Positions 45,986 through 55,971 of a DNA stretch of 64,000 nucleotides are shown one piece after another. Under the pieces are notes generated by a model. It saw only the letters and a program-made list of their open reading frames with translations. It did not search any database and had not been told where the DNA came from. Source of the stretch: Gilliamella sp. Occ3-1 (GTDB taxonomy: Bacteria; Pseudomonadota; Gammaproteobacteria; Enterobacterales; Orbaceae); NCBI RefSeq assembly GCF_001690655.1, contig NZ_LZHQ01000011.1:176136-240135 (forward strand). The letters run 5' to 3'. The position numbers and the translations under genes were made by a program. Each line of letters begins with the position of its first letter. The stretch's first letter is position 1.

Positions 45986-48767
45986 ATTTTGACCCTAACA
46001 TAAACCGTGACCAGCTACCTTATGATGAAAATCGATACCTTAGTTTCAATAAAGACAACGAAAACGCCTAAGCATGGGTAAAATTTAATGAACAATTTAG
46101 TAAAGGTCGTGAACAACAATACCAATTTGACGCAAAAATGTTAGACAAAAACAGCACCTGTGAACCTTGGACTGATTTTACATCAAACTCAAGCAAACAC
46201 TTAGCGCTCACCATGGAGCGTTACAGTCCAAGAAAAAAAACGATGATTATTGCGATTGGGTATTGCAACCGAATTAAATGGTTATTATAACGAATCCTAT
46301 GTCCCTGTTTTACATTATCAGAAAGAACGAAAATTAGAATACGATGCCTTAGGCTACATTGAGCAAGCAAAATCTTTGGCAGTAATGAAAAAATATTACA
46401 AAGACTATTCCTTTCCGAACCATAATAACCAGTATGTTAAATAGGTAATGAAAAACGGCAAAATAGAACATCACCCCGACAAACTTATGTATTGCACTAG
46501 CCGCGGGCTGGAAACACTAATCCGTGAACAACTTTACAGTAAGCCTGATGGGTATGGCTACTATAACGATTTTTATAAGTTTAGTTTATATCAAAAAGCT
46601 GGTGGTGAAGTATTTAATATATCAATTTATGAAAATTTAGTTCAAAAATAGAAACTTAATTGCATAAGCCCGAGTGAAGCAATGTTAATTAAACCGCTTC
46701 AAAACGAGTTAGTACAACAGTATAACAAATCGGTTAAAGATTTTTTCAGCCAAGAATCGGTATTAAAAACGAAGTGTGAACAAGATATCAAAAAATATCT
46801 GCGAAAATATGAAGAGTTAGTTAATATTAAACCATTTGAAGACAAACACAACGAATTGATAAAGTTGGTTGAAGAAAAATATCAAAGCCGTGTTAAACAA
46901 CTTATCACGTGGATACGTGACAGTAATTTTTACACAACTGTTTACAAAGACATTGACGGTAATGCGTTATATGATTTTGATAATGACAATTCCCCTGAAC
47001 TTCAAAAATTGGAAGAAAAGTTCGAAAAAAAACTATAAGAATCCCTTAAATTGGGCTAAATCAATGAAGCAGATCTCGATGATTTACGGAAAATTAATAT
47101 TGAAGGCATTTTATTTGCGTTTATTATCAACAAAGTAACCCAAGGGGTTGAACAGTGTGAAGAAGGCAACACCTTTTTACAACCCATGACCAGTTTAGAC
47201 TACGCCAAACCCAATATCGATAGTGTTAATGGCATGTTATGGCGTATGTTTGCTTACCATAATGATGAGTTACTTAGCATGATTGACCAAGTGGTAACTA
47301 CAGTCAAGTCGAATCAAAATAAAACGCTTATCGAAAAATCGGTTGAGAAACTGATAACCAATTTAGATTCACTGTCTTACGCTAAAATATCGTTATCGTT
47401 TAAAAAAGTACAAGATGTCATTATGACCCTTGACGATTTAGAGCGTAACGATCCCAATAGGAATATAAAAGAAATTTTATTCAAGTCAAAAAAGTTTTAC
47501 AATCCCTTTCAAATTAAAATTAAAGGATTCACATCTGGTGAAGAAACGATCGCTAAAATAACCAACGTATTACAACCGGTATTTAACCAACTTGCTAACG
47601 TGCTTTATTCTGTCAGTACTGCAATGTATAAAATGCTATCGTTAACCTCGGCAGGGGTATTAAAAGGAACGGCGATCTCCTATTTACATTTAGAATACCA
47701 AATGATCGCAGCCATAATTAACTTAGATCAAGGTCCTAACTTTGGCACCGCTAATGCGCCACGGTATCATCCTCGCTGGGAATTGCGCAAAAGGGCCCCA
47801 ATCAGCAAAGCGAGCTCATTGCTAAACGATGCTATAGTTAAAACCTTGATCGGCGGCTTAACATTGTAGTTAACCGCACCTTATCACAAAATAAAGCTAA
47901 TAAATTTTTACACTTTATTTTTAAAGCGAGCGATGCCGAACTCGGCATTTCCAAAAACTTTTCTACCACACTGAAATCCAAGTGTATGGCAGCGGTGGTT
48001 GCCATGCTTGAGCTGTATAATTTCAATAGTCTAAGCAAAACCCACCCTAATTTAAAATAAAATGAATATTTTTTAACCTTAAAAGCCTCTGTTGGTTTTG
48101 CTTTAGCCGCGGCTAGCGTCGAATTAATGGCAATGGTAACGGCGGCATTTAAAGGAATGAGGAATGTTGTATTTAGTATTGGTAAGGCATTATCGGGGGG
48201 GGGATTGCATCTTTTCTATTGATTTTAAATGAGATAAATCAACTTGGTGAAAGTGATAAAAAGCGTCATAGTACAACTTTAAAGGTGTTGCTGAGGGCTA
48301 AAATTGTTACATTATTTGTAATAGTAAGTGCTAGTACCCTTATAGGATTTTCCTATCACTTTATCTGGTTTCGGCGGTTTTTAACTACTAGATTCACATT
48401 CTGGATGATTAAAATGTTAGGTAAAGGTGTAGGTGTGCAGAAAATTGCTTCTATTTCTGGACTACTGTTGGTCTTATGGATGTTTGGTGGCTTGGTAGGT
48501 TTAATCGCAATGGTATTAGATTTTGCGATTACTATGCTATCTGATGATAATCTTGAAACTTGGCTTAAACGTTGCGCGTTGCGTACCGATAAATATTTAA
48601 TGCCTCATAATAAAAGTCATATTTATCAAACTCCACAACAGCAAACCACCGCGTTTGAAACTGAAGTATTAAAGGATATGTTTGATATTAACAAAAATGA
48701 TTCACAAGCTAATAACAATACCAACTATATTATTGATATTGATGAAGCATTAGCATTAATTGAATAA
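45968..48767 (+). pseudogene. Degenerate large effector-like gene, possibly a VasX/BTH_I2691-type type VI toxin
   Basis: A long coding sequence, broken by at least six stops or frameshifts, runs from the vgrG truncation to a TAA at 48765. Readable pieces are at 46250-46444, 46448-46651, 46682-47038, 47186-47869 and 48219-48767. The N-terminal part includes ILDFDPNINRDQLPYDENRY and a segment ALTMERYSPRK. The C-terminal part has at least two strong hydrophobic stretches and ends in a soluble tail. Position directly behind vgrG and the C-terminal membrane region resemble pore-forming type VI effectors of the VasX type. That family match is from memory and not certain. It cannot encode a full protein. 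Confidence 0.6.
48195..48203 (+). repeat. Run of nine G residues in the effector pseudogene
   Basis: Nine consecutive G residues lie in very AT-rich DNA. The upstream frame (VFSIGKALSGGG) and the downstream frame (IASFLLILNEIN) are out of register. A run of 7 or 10 would join them. It marks a slippage-prone site. Confidence 0.9.
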
Positions 48768-48774
48768 GATGTGG

Positions 48775-48922
48775 ATGAAAGAGGATTTTTAAATGGCTAG
48801 GCAGTAAAAAGGTACAAGGAAAATTAGAGTATATAAGTTTTAAAGACGGCGATTATGTAGAAATGGTGGTAGGTCAAATTGACCTAACCTATGAATCAAT
48901 TTGTGTATTTGCTCATATTTAA
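48775..48922 (+). pseudogene. Frameshifted small gene downstream of the effector remnant
   Basis: From ATG 48775, 8 bases after the effector stop, the frame ends at once (MKEDF). Skipping one T in the TTTTT run gives a continuous reading KWLGSKKVQGKLEYISFKDG and then DYVEMVVGQIDLTYESICVF up to TAA at 48920. Its position suggests an accessory or immunity gene of the effector. The family is not firmly recognised and only about 50 codons survive. Confidence 0.5.
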
Positions 48923-48990
48923 AGTACTCTATTGAGTAAGAAAACTGAGAAGGCCGAGCATCTTGAACGTGAAAAAATCAGAAGAAGCAT

Positions 48991-49218
48991 GATAGAGAAA
49001 GCGATTTTGAGCTACAGTTCGTCAAAAAACATCGAACGCAAATCGATAAAATCAATCATCAAATCTTATTTTTGTATGCTAAAGGCATGGCCATAAGGGA
49101 AATTACGAACACTTTCAAAGCAATGTACTCTCTAACTCTCATTTCGAAAGTGACCGATTCAGTGAAAGAACAAGTGATTGAGTGGCAAAATCGTCCACTT
49201 GATAATCTGTATCCAATG
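48991..49218 (+). pseudogene. IS256-family transposase remnant, left part
   Basis: One frame reads DFELQFVKKHRTQIDKINHQ, ILFLYAKGMAIREITNTFKAMY and KVTDSVKEQVIEWQNRPLDN, ending LYPM. This is the typical start of the catalytic region of an IS256 (mutator) transposase. A few codons are missing after KAMY. The reading continues at 50444 beyond the inserted IS3-family element. The element's ends are gone. Confidence 0.85.
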
Positions 49219-49235
49219 TGATCCTCGCCAGAATA

Positions 49236-50094
49236 TTAGACAGTGCCCGCCTCTATCATTTTTTCGTTTTGGTAATATTGTTGTTCATATTGTTCAGGTG
49301 ATACCCAGCCATTGGCTGAATGACGGCGTATCCGATTATAATAGATTTCAATATATTCAAATAGTGCTTTATTAGCCTGCTTCCTCGTTTTGTAGTAACA
49401 GTCATGAATAATGTGTGTTTTGAGTGTATGAAAAAAACTTTCAATAACCGCATTATCAAAGCAGTTTCCTCTTCGACTCATGCTTTGCCTTAGTTCATAT
49501 TGTAACAATAATTGCTTGAAATCAGCACTGCAATATTGGCTTCCTTGGTCACTATGAATGAGTACATTTTTAGGAAGGTGACGCCGAAATAAGGCTTGTT
49601 TTAATGTATTACACACTAAATGACGGTCTATGTAGCGACTGGTTTGCCTAGCAATCACTTTTCGTCCATATAAATCGATAATCACCGATAAATATAACCA
49701 ACCTTCCAGTAATATCGGTTACCCATGTCGTATTCGGCTTATCAGGGTTAAATTGCCTATCTAACGTGTTGGGCGCAATATTGCGATGAGTCGTGTCTGT
49801 TTTATACTTGAATTTACGTGCTGCTTTACTCCGTAATCCCAATTGTTGCAAAACACGGCTAATTGTCCTTTCTGAAACTTGATAGCCCGCTTCTCTTGCA
49901 TCATGAAGCAGGCTTGGCGCACCCAAACGAGCTTTATGTTGCCAATACTGCTTTTGGATATACTCGCTGAGTTTAGCTGATTTGTTTGCTCTTTTTAACC
50001 AAGCATAATAACCCGATGAACTGACACCAAGTAATGAGCATATCCTAGTAACGGGATAGCAGGTTACATGATTTTTCATATAAGCGTACTTCAT
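49236..50094 (-). pseudogene. IS3-family transposase OrfB, frameshifted
   Basis: The N-terminal part (MKYAYMKNHVTCYPVTRICS, then VSSSGYYAWLKRANKSAK) runs to NTTWVTDIT, which carries the first catalytic Asp. The sequence then lacks several codons and shifts frame at about 49695. The C-terminal part resumes with VIIDLYGRKVIARQT-type sequence, HSDQGSQYCS with the second Asp, and FDNAVIESFFHTLK with the catalytic Glu. The deletion lies in the DDE core, so the enzyme is dead. Confidence 0.88.
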
Positions 50095-50373
50095 CGACTT
50101 GGATTGTTGATGATATGCACATGCGCCTTTTTTAGTATATCATTGGCCATTTTCTGTTCTTTAATCTCTTTTTCTAACGCCATAATCCGCTGTTGCTCAG
50201 CGGTTAACTCTCGACGGCTAGTTTTATTCGGGGAAAGTTGCCTAATCCATTTATCTAGGGTTGATTTACCCACAACCTAGATGGTTGGCAAGTTCGCTGA
50301 TAGAAAGGTGTGCATTAGATAACGCATAATCCACTGATTGTTGTTTGAATTCGATACTAAATTTTTTGACCAT
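50091..50373 (-). pseudogene. IS3-family OrfA, frameshifted
   Basis: From ATG 50373 the reading is MVKKFSIEFKQQSVDYALSN, then SISELANHLG. A single extra base near 50278 breaks the frame, after which KSTLDKWIRQLSPNK and the leucine-rich helix EQQRIMALEKEIKEQK follow. The first part is the helix-turn-helix that binds the element ends. An A6G run (50127-50133) near its 3' end is the usual programmed -1 frameshift site into OrfB. Confidence 0.85.
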
Positions 50374-50443
50374 GATATTTGTCTCCTATGATTTTTGTTT
50401 ATATCATAGAGGCAACTTTTGTCCACTTTTTTGGCGAGGATCA

Positions 50444-50506
50444 ATGGTTTATTTGGACTGTCTTGTTGTAAAAGTCAAACAAGATGGTAGCATTATCAAT
50501 AAGTCG
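50444..50506 (+). pseudogene. IS256-family transposase remnant, right part
   Basis: After the inserted element the reading continues VYLDCLVVKVKQDGSIINKS, which corresponds to the first catalytic Asp region of IS256 transposases. It then runs abruptly into a different remnant. Confidence 0.82.
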
Positions 50507-50507
50507 A

Positions 50508-50700
50508 AAAATATATTGAAGATGTCAAAATGTGTAATAACCATCGTATTAATCAAGAATTAACCAAACCCGCCTACTCACAAACGAATGGGAAAGCCGA
50601 AAGAGTGATACGAACTTTGAATTGAGATGTGGCATAATCAGCAAATATTTAGCGATTTAAAAGATAGAAAACAAAAGCTCAAATGCTTTATGAGTTTTTC
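50508..50700 (+). pseudogene. Degenerate integrase-core transposase remnant, copy C
   Basis: The reading YIEDVKMCNNHRINQELTKP and then AYSQTNGKAERVIRTLN fits the C-terminal rve domain of an IS481-type transposase. Stops follow. The stretch around 50622-50670 is almost identical in nucleotide sequence to copy A near 10515 and copy B near 31295. It is joined directly to the IS256 debris. Confidence 0.75.
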
Positions 50701-50857
50701 GAATTACCATAGACATTATGACTGATTACTCAAACTACTATTCTCTCAATTTTGTATATCTGTTTGGAGAATGTATGATGATTTGCGCTTTGCAGCATTG
50801 TGCCTATCGTGTAATATAGATAGCATTATAAAAAATGGAAAGAATTGCGAAAATTGT

Positions 50858-51022
50858 ATGAAATCAACTATAAAATTACTCTCTGTCTGTTTTGTTACAT
50901 TGGTATTAGTGGGATGTGGATTAAAAGGTCCGCTTTATCGTCCTGTTGAAAAAATAGTAATGCAGCAAGCAAAAATAACCACAGCCTCAATTCAATCTGA
51001 TTTATTTATTAAAACTGCATAA
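50858..51022 (+). CDS. lptM: LPS-assembly lipoprotein LptM (YifL)
   Basis: This 54-aa lipoprotein has a short signal peptide and the lipobox LVGC (Cys 20), followed by the family signature GLKGPLYRP. LptM binds the LptDE outer-membrane complex and helps its oxidative assembly. The ATG at 50858 matches the E. coli YifL N-terminus (MKNVFKALTVL); upstream in-frame codons are rejected because they read through transposon debris. In E. coli the gene lies next to cyaY-cyaA on one side and dapF on the other. Here IS debris has replaced the left side. Confidence 0.88.
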   Translation: MKSTIKLLSVCFVTLVLVGCGLKGPLYRPVEKIVMQQAKITTASIQSDLFIKTA

Positions 51023-51034
51023 TGGAATAAAGTG

Positions 51035-52288
51035 ATGGATTTTTTAAATTATCAACACAATCGCTTATTTGCCAATCAGATAGCGATAGCAGATCTTGCT
51101 AAGCAATATGGTACACCATTATATGTTTATTCGGCTGAATACATAAGTAAACAGTTTTTAGAATATGAACATGCTTTGGTTAATAATAAACATTTGGTTT
51201 GTTATGCGGTTAAAGCTAATAGTAATTTGGCAGTTTTGAGTTTACTTGCAAAACTGGGTGCTGGTTTTGATATTGTTTCACAAGGTGAGTTAGAACGAGT
51301 ATTAAAAGCAGGAGCAGATCCTAAAAAAATTGTCTTTTCAGGTGTTGCTAAATCAATAGTTGAAATTGAACGTGCGCTTGAAGTTGGTATTAAGTGCTTT
51401 AATGTTGAATCTGAGGATGAATTATACCGAGTTGATGAAGTTGCTAAAAGATTAGGTAAAATTGCACCGATTTCATTGAGAATCAATCCTGATGTGGATG
51501 CTAAAACACATCCTTATATTTCAACAGGTCTTCGCGAAAATAAATTTGGTATTAGCTATGAGTTAGCTTTAGATGTTTATCGAAAGGCAAACTCATTAGC
51601 TAACATTAAAATCGTTGGTATTGATTGCCATATTGGCTCTCAATTAACTCAATTGTCACCATTTCTTGATGCTGCCGATCGTATGCTCGCTTTAGTTGAT
51701 AAATTGCAATCTAATAATATTGTAATTGAACATATTGATTTAGGTGGAGGTTTAGGGGTCTGTTATGATAACGAACAACCACCAACAGCATCGCAACTTG
51801 TAACCGAACTTAAGAACAAATTAGTTGATTATCCTGATATTGAAATTTTGTTCGAACCTGGGCGTTCGATTGTTGCTAATTCAGGTTTGCTAATTACTAA
51901 GGTGGAATATACCAAACACCAAGATAATAACCATTTTGCAATTGTCGATGCAGGTATGAATGATTTAATTCGTCCCGCTCTTTACGATGCTTGGATGAGA
52001 GTGTTACCTGAAAAGCAACCACAAACTGGTGATGAATTTTTGGTCTATAATGTTGTGGGGCCTATTTGCGAATCTAGCGATGTATTGGCTTATCAGCGTG
52101 AGCTTTCGGTTAAACAAGATGATTTATTGGTAATTTGTAGTGCAGGTGCTTATGGCTTTAGTATGGCATCAAATTACAATAGCCATTTACGACCAGCAGA
52201 AGTGATGCTTATTGATGATAAACAACATAAATTAATTCGCCAGCGTGAATCCTTCGATGATTTATGGCGAGGTGAAGTAGTTTTATAA
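51035..52288 (+). CDS. lysA: Diaminopimelate decarboxylase
   Basis: This 417-aa PLP enzyme of the alanine-racemase-like fold makes L-lysine from meso-diaminopimelate. YAVKANSNLAVL holds the PLP Lys. GVDCHIGSQ-type GIDCHIGSQ, DLGGGLGV, FEPGRSIVANSG and the C-terminal CESSDVLA with the catalytic Cys are intact. The ATG at 51035 follows GGAATAAAG; a GTG one codon earlier is less likely. It lies between lptM and dapF, so two late lysine-pathway genes are neighbours here. That order is common in many proteobacteria but differs from E. coli. Confidence 0.97.
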   Translation: MDFLNYQHNRLFANQIAIADLAKQYGTPLYVYSAEYISKQFLEYEHALVNNKHLVCYAVKANSNLAVLSLLAKLGAGFDIVSQGELERVLKAGADPKKIVFSGVAKSIVEIERALEVGIKCFNVESEDELYRVDEVAKRLGKIAPISLRINPDVDAKTHPYISTGLRENKFGISYELALDVYRKANSLANIKIVGIDCHIGSQLTQLSPFLDAADRMLALVDKLQSNNIVIEHIDLGGGLGVCYDNEQPPTASQLVTELKNKLVDYPDIEILFEPGRSIVANSGLLITKVEYTKHQDNNHFAIVDAGMNDLIRPALYDAWMRVLPEKQPQTGDEFLVYNVVGPICESSDVLAYQRELSVKQDDLLVICSAGAYGFSMASNYNSHLRPAEVMLIDDKQHKLIRQRESFDDLWRGEVVL

Positions 52289-52409
52289 TATTTAACAGTT
52301 TATTGAATGCTTAGTCATAATAGCATTCCTCTTTTAGTTTATGTTGATAAACAATTTTAACTAAAAGTAAAAAATAAAAACATGTTTGGCAACAGAAGGT
52401 ACAATAACG

Positions 52410-53234
52410 ATGAACTTTTCAAAAATGCATGGACTCGGAAATGATTTTATGGTTATTGATGCGGTGACGCAAAATGTTCATCTTTCGACAGAAATGATCA
52501 AACGTATGGCAGATCGATATACTGGTGTCGGGTTTGATCAACTTCTTATTGTTGAGCCACCTTATGTACCGGATAGTGATTTTCATTATCGTATTTTTAA
52601 TTCAGATGGTACTGAGGTTGAGCAATGTGGTAATGGAGCGCGTTGTTTTGCACGTTTTGTTCGTTTAAAAGGTCTCAGCCGGAAACGTGTCTTAAAAGTT
52701 AGTACCATGAAAGGCAATATTGTTTTAACCGTAAATGATGATAATACCGTGCGAGTTAATATGGGACAGCCTATTTTTGAACCTAACAAAATTCCTTTCA
52801 AAGCTATCAAAGAAGAAAAAACCTATATAATCAGAGAACAAGAACAGACTATATTATGTGGTGTTGCATCTATGGGTAATCCTCATTGTGTTGTTCAAGT
52901 CGATAATATTGTAACTGCAAAAGTAGCAACAATAGGTCCGTTATTAGAACAACATGAACGCTTTCCTGAACGTGCCAATATTGGATTTATGCATATTATT
53001 GATCGCAATAATATTAACTTGCGTGTATTCGAACGTGGGGTTGGCGAGACACAAGCTTGTGGTACTGGTGCCTGTGCAGCGGTAGCAGTGGGTATTAATC
53101 AAGGGTTATTAAATAAACATGTTAATGTTAATTTACCTGGTGGCAAATTATTGATTGAGTGGAAAGGTGGAAATCAGCCACTTTATATGACTGGGCCTGC
53201 TACGCATGTATATGATGGTTTTATTGCTACTTGA
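52410..53234 (+). CDS. dapF: Diaminopimelate epimerase
   Basis: This 274-aa enzyme converts LL- to meso-diaminopimelate, used for lysine and for peptidoglycan. The N-terminus [19 protein letters not shown] is diagnostic. The two catalytic Cys are in [19 protein letters not shown] and [15 protein letters not shown]. The ATG at 52410, with AGAAGG upstream, yields exactly the E. coli length (274 aa). Some 120 bases separate it from lysA, and about 150 bases follow before the DUF484 gene. Confidence 0.97.
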   Translation: MNFSKMHGLGNDFMVIDAVTQNVHLSTEMIKRMADRYTGVGFDQLLIVEPPYVPDSDFHYRIFNSDGTEVEQCGNGARCFARFVRLKGLSRKRVLKVSTMKGNIVLTVNDDNTVRVNMGQPIFEPNKIPFKAIKEEKTYIIREQEQTILCGVASMGNPHCVVQVDNIVTAKVATIGPLLEQHERFPERANIGFMHIIDRNNINLRVFERGVGETQACGTGACAAVAVGINQGLLNKHVNVNLPGGKLLIEWKGGNQPLYMTGPATHVYDGFIAT

Positions 53235-53386
53235 CTTTAATATCATCACCGATAAATTCTGTAACTTATTGGCAGAAAATGATAAAGCCAAAAGATTGGT
53301 TATTATGTTGGGTTTATTTAATTTCTATTGTTTAACCGAAAGTGGTAGAAACATGAGATAACACGGTAATAAATTAGACGCTAATT

Positions 53387-54124
53387 ATGGTTGGTAAAAA
53401 TATACGAAATTTAAGAGTAAAAAAAGCGCGACGATCACCTTCATCATTAAAATTAAATGATGAAATTGTTTGTCAATATATTATCGATAATCCTGAATTT
53501 TTTGTGAGAAATGCACGACATGTTGAGAGTATGCGAGTGCCTCATCCTGTTCGAGGTATGATTTCTTTACCTGAATGGAACATGGCGCGTCAGCGCAACA
53601 AAATCAACCAATTAGAGTGCGAAATTTCATCGTTACTAGAGCATGCCAGTGCTAACGAATTGTTGTTTAACCAGCTAATGGATCTACAAATTGAATTAAT
53701 TAAAACACAAGATTTAAATCAACTAATTATATTATTAAATGCATGGGCAAAATCATTAGGACTTAGCGGCGCTTATTTATACCTTTTTGACGATAAATGG
53801 TTGCTTAGTGCGCCATCAAATTACCATTACATAGCTTTAGATTCATCACGATTTGATTTTATTCGTGTCAGACATTTCCAGTATAGTCAACAGTATTTAG
53901 GTACATTAAATTCAACCGAGCTTGATTTTTTATTACCTGATGAACACGGTTATGTTGGCTCAGTGGCATTATCTTTGTTAGGTCAATTTGGTGATTTAGG
54001 GCTTTTAATGTTTACTAGTGCTAATCCAGAACATTATCAATCAGGGCAGGGTACATTATTACTTGAAAAAATGAGTGAAATTTTACCAATTTTAATTAGT
54101 AGATGGATTATGCGAACAAAATAA
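53387..54124 (+). CDS. yigA: DUF484 family protein YigA
   Basis: This 245-aa soluble protein has a GAF-like domain. Typical segments are YIIDNPEFFVRNARHVESMRVPHP at the N-terminus and AWAKSLGLSGAYLYLFDDKW in the middle. The function is unknown. The gene is conserved between dapF and xerC in many gammaproteobacteria, as here. It begins with a basic stretch (NLRVKKARRSPSS) that E. coli YigA does not obviously share. xerC starts 9 bases after its stop, so they are probably co-transcribed. Confidence 0.9.
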   Translation: MVGKNIRNLRVKKARRSPSSLKLNDEIVCQYIIDNPEFFVRNARHVESMRVPHPVRGMISLPEWNMARQRNKINQLECEISSLLEHASANELLFNQLMDLQIELIKTQDLNQLIILLNAWAKSLGLSGAYLYLFDDKWLLSAPSNYHYIALDSSRFDFIRVRHFQYSQQYLGTLNSTELDFLLPDEHGYVGSVALSLLGQFGDLGLLMFTSANPEHYQSGQGTLLLEKMSEILPILISRWIMRTK

Positions 54125-54133
54125 GGACATATC

Positions 54134-55054
54134 ATGGCGCAGCCTAATAAAAAAGATAATATGACATTAACGTTGCCCGTTGATCAATTTTTAAATTACC
54201 TGAAATCAGAAAAGCAACTAAGCTTAAATACTCAGATTAATTATCGGCGTCAGCTTTATGCTCTTATTTCGTTGGCAAGTGAGGTTGAAATTTCGAGCTG
54301 GCAAGATCTGGACTCATCCGCAGTTAGATTATTAATCAATCGTAGCAAACAGACAGGATTACAAGCAAGAAGCTTATCTTTAAGGCTCTCTGCTTTGCGT
54401 AGTTTTTGTGATTGGATGGTAAAAAAAGAGCAGCTTACTGCTAATCCAGCTCGAGGCGTGCTAAATCCAAAATTAGGTCAACACTTACCCAAAAATATTG
54501 ATATTGATGAAATTAATCAATTGCTTGATATTGACCATGACGATCCTCTTTCTGTTCGTGATAGAGCTATGCTTGAAGTTATGTATGGTTCTGGATTACG
54601 CCTTTCTGAATTAGTCAGTCTTAACTGTCGAGAATTGAATCTTGTTGATGGTGAAATTCGCGTAATGGGTAAGGGTAATAAAGAGCGGAAACTGCCATTA
54701 GGTCGAGAATCTATCAAATGGATTAAACACTGGTTGTCAATGCGAGATTTTTTAGCACCACATGATGATGCTTTATTTATTTCCAAATTGGGTAAGCGTA
54801 TTTCACCGCGAAATGTTGAAAAACGGTTTGCTCAGTGGGGAGTTAAACAAGGTTTAAGCAGTCATGTTCATCCTCACAAATTACGTCATTCATTTGCAAC
54901 TCATATGCTAGAATCAAGTGGAGATTTGCGAGCAGTTCAAGAGTTGCTTGGGCATGCTGATTTATCAACGACTCAAGTTTATACGCATTTGGATTTTGCA
55001 CATCTATCTGAAGTTTATGATTCAGCCCATCCACGAGCTAAAAGAGGAAAATAA
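54134..55054 (+). CDS. xerC: Site-specific tyrosine recombinase XerC
   Basis: This 306-aa recombinase acts with XerD at dif to resolve chromosome dimers. The N-terminal SAM-like core-binding domain ([21 protein letters not shown]) precedes the catalytic domain. The catalytic Arg is in GSGLRLSEL, the Lys is in [22 protein letters not shown] gives the His-x-x-Arg pair, and the nucleophilic Tyr is in [16 protein letters not shown] precedes the ATG. E. coli XerC is 298 aa. It lies in the conserved dapF-yigA-xerC-yigB series. Confidence 0.96.
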   Translation: MAQPNKKDNMTLTLPVDQFLNYLKSEKQLSLNTQINYRRQLYALISLASEVEISSWQDLDSSAVRLLINRSKQTGLQARSLSLRLSALRSFCDWMVKKEQLTANPARGVLNPKLGQHLPKNIDIDEINQLLDIDHDDPLSVRDRAMLEVMYGSGLRLSELVSLNCRELNLVDGEIRVMGKGNKERKLPLGRESIKWIKHWLSMRDFLAPHDDALFISKLGKRISPRNVEKRFAQWGVKQGLSSHVHPHKLRHSFATHMLESSGDLRAVQELLGHADLSTTQVYTHLDFAHLSEVYDSAHPRAKRGK

Positions 55055-55056
55055 CG

Positions 55057-55770
55057 GTGCACTTTTATCGCTCTATTAATACAATTAAAGCATTTACTTT
55101 CGATCTAGATGACACTTTATACAATAACAACATGATTGTTGAAAATGCAGAAGAGAAAATGCTCAAAACGCTTCAAGGGTATGAGCAATTACGCACGCTT
55201 AAGTTATCCGAATACATTGCTGAAAAACGCACTGTACTTGCGTTTGATCCTGAAATTTATCACGATGTAAATGTTTGGCGAATTCAAACTATTAAGTCGC
55301 TATTAAATAAAACCAATATACCAGTATCAAAATTTGCTGATGTTATCGATGAATCAATGAATTGTTTTATTTATTGGCGGCACAAAATGAAAGTTCCTGA
55401 ATCAACACATTCACTATTAACCAAATTAGCCACTAAATATCCTTTAGCCGCTATTACTAATGGTAATGTTGATATTAATAAAATTGGCTTGAGTGATTAT
55501 TTCCAATTTTCACTACGTGGTGGCGAGCACGGACGTTCTAAACCTTTTCCTGAAATTTTTGATTTAGCATCTAGCAAGCTTAATATTTCATCACACTCTA
55601 TTTTACACGTGGGTGATAATTTATTAACGGATGTTAATGGTGCTATTAATAATGGTTTTTTAGCCTGCTTTATCAATATTTATAACCAGAATATTTTACA
55701 TCTTGATGACACTAGATGTTTACCTCACATCGAAATAACCCAATTGCCAGAGTTAGAGAATCTGTTATAA
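55057..55770 (+). CDS. yigB: HAD-family phosphatase YigB (FMN phosphatase type)
   Basis: This 237-aa haloacid-dehalogenase hydrolase has motif I FTFDLDDTLYNNN with the nucleophilic Asp, motif II in AAITNGNVD, and motifs III and IV in GRSKPFPEIFDLA and HVGDNLLTDVNGA. E. coli YigB dephosphorylates FMN and 5-amino-6-ribitylamino-uracil phosphate in riboflavin synthesis. The start is GTG at 55057, two bases after the xerC stop, with AGAGGAAA at proper spacing. The first residues (HFYRSINTIKAFTFD) align with the E. coli protein. Confidence 0.92.
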   Translation: MHFYRSINTIKAFTFDLDDTLYNNNMIVENAEEKMLKTLQGYEQLRTLKLSEYIAEKRTVLAFDPEIYHDVNVWRIQTIKSLLNKTNIPVSKFADVIDESMNCFIYWRHKMKVPESTHSLLTKLATKYPLAAITNGNVDINKIGLSDYFQFSLRGGEHGRSKPFPEIFDLASSKLNISSHSILHVGDNLLTDVNGAINNGFLACFINIYNQNILHLDDTRCLPHIEITQLPELENLL

Positions 55771-55971
55771 TTAACTTATTATCTGTACAAATAAACAGTG
55801 ATATAAATATAACTTTTTATGAGTAAAAGGATACTGTATTTTAGAAACTCTATCTTTATGCTCTGTTGTTTTCCAGTCAAAAATGTATTCGGAACATGAT
55901 GAAAATATTAATAACTCTCTCAATATTAATGTTAGTTGGTAATTTCTATTATCCAAATAGGTTTGTATTTA

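Larger units (their letters stand above)
49219..50443 (-). mobile_element. IS3-family insertion sequence (1,225 bp), inactive
   Basis: The ends are TGATCCTCGCCA at 49219-49230 and its exact complement TGGCGAGGATCA at 50432-50443. The flanking ATG at 49216-49218 and 50444-50446 is a 3-base target duplication, as made by IS3-family elements. Removing the element and one ATG restores the IS256 reading LYPM-VYLDC exactly. The transposase genes orfA and orfB are on the minus strand, and both are frameshifted, so this copy cannot move by itself. Confidence 0.92.

Noticed and set aside
46869..47138. Alternative-frame reading within the effector remnant
   Set aside because: It overlaps the better-supported frame at 46682-47038 and its sequence has no protein-like features.
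45013..48767. Functional type VI effector system
   Set aside because: At least eight stops or frame changes interrupt vgrG and the effector gene, so the locus cannot be active as read.
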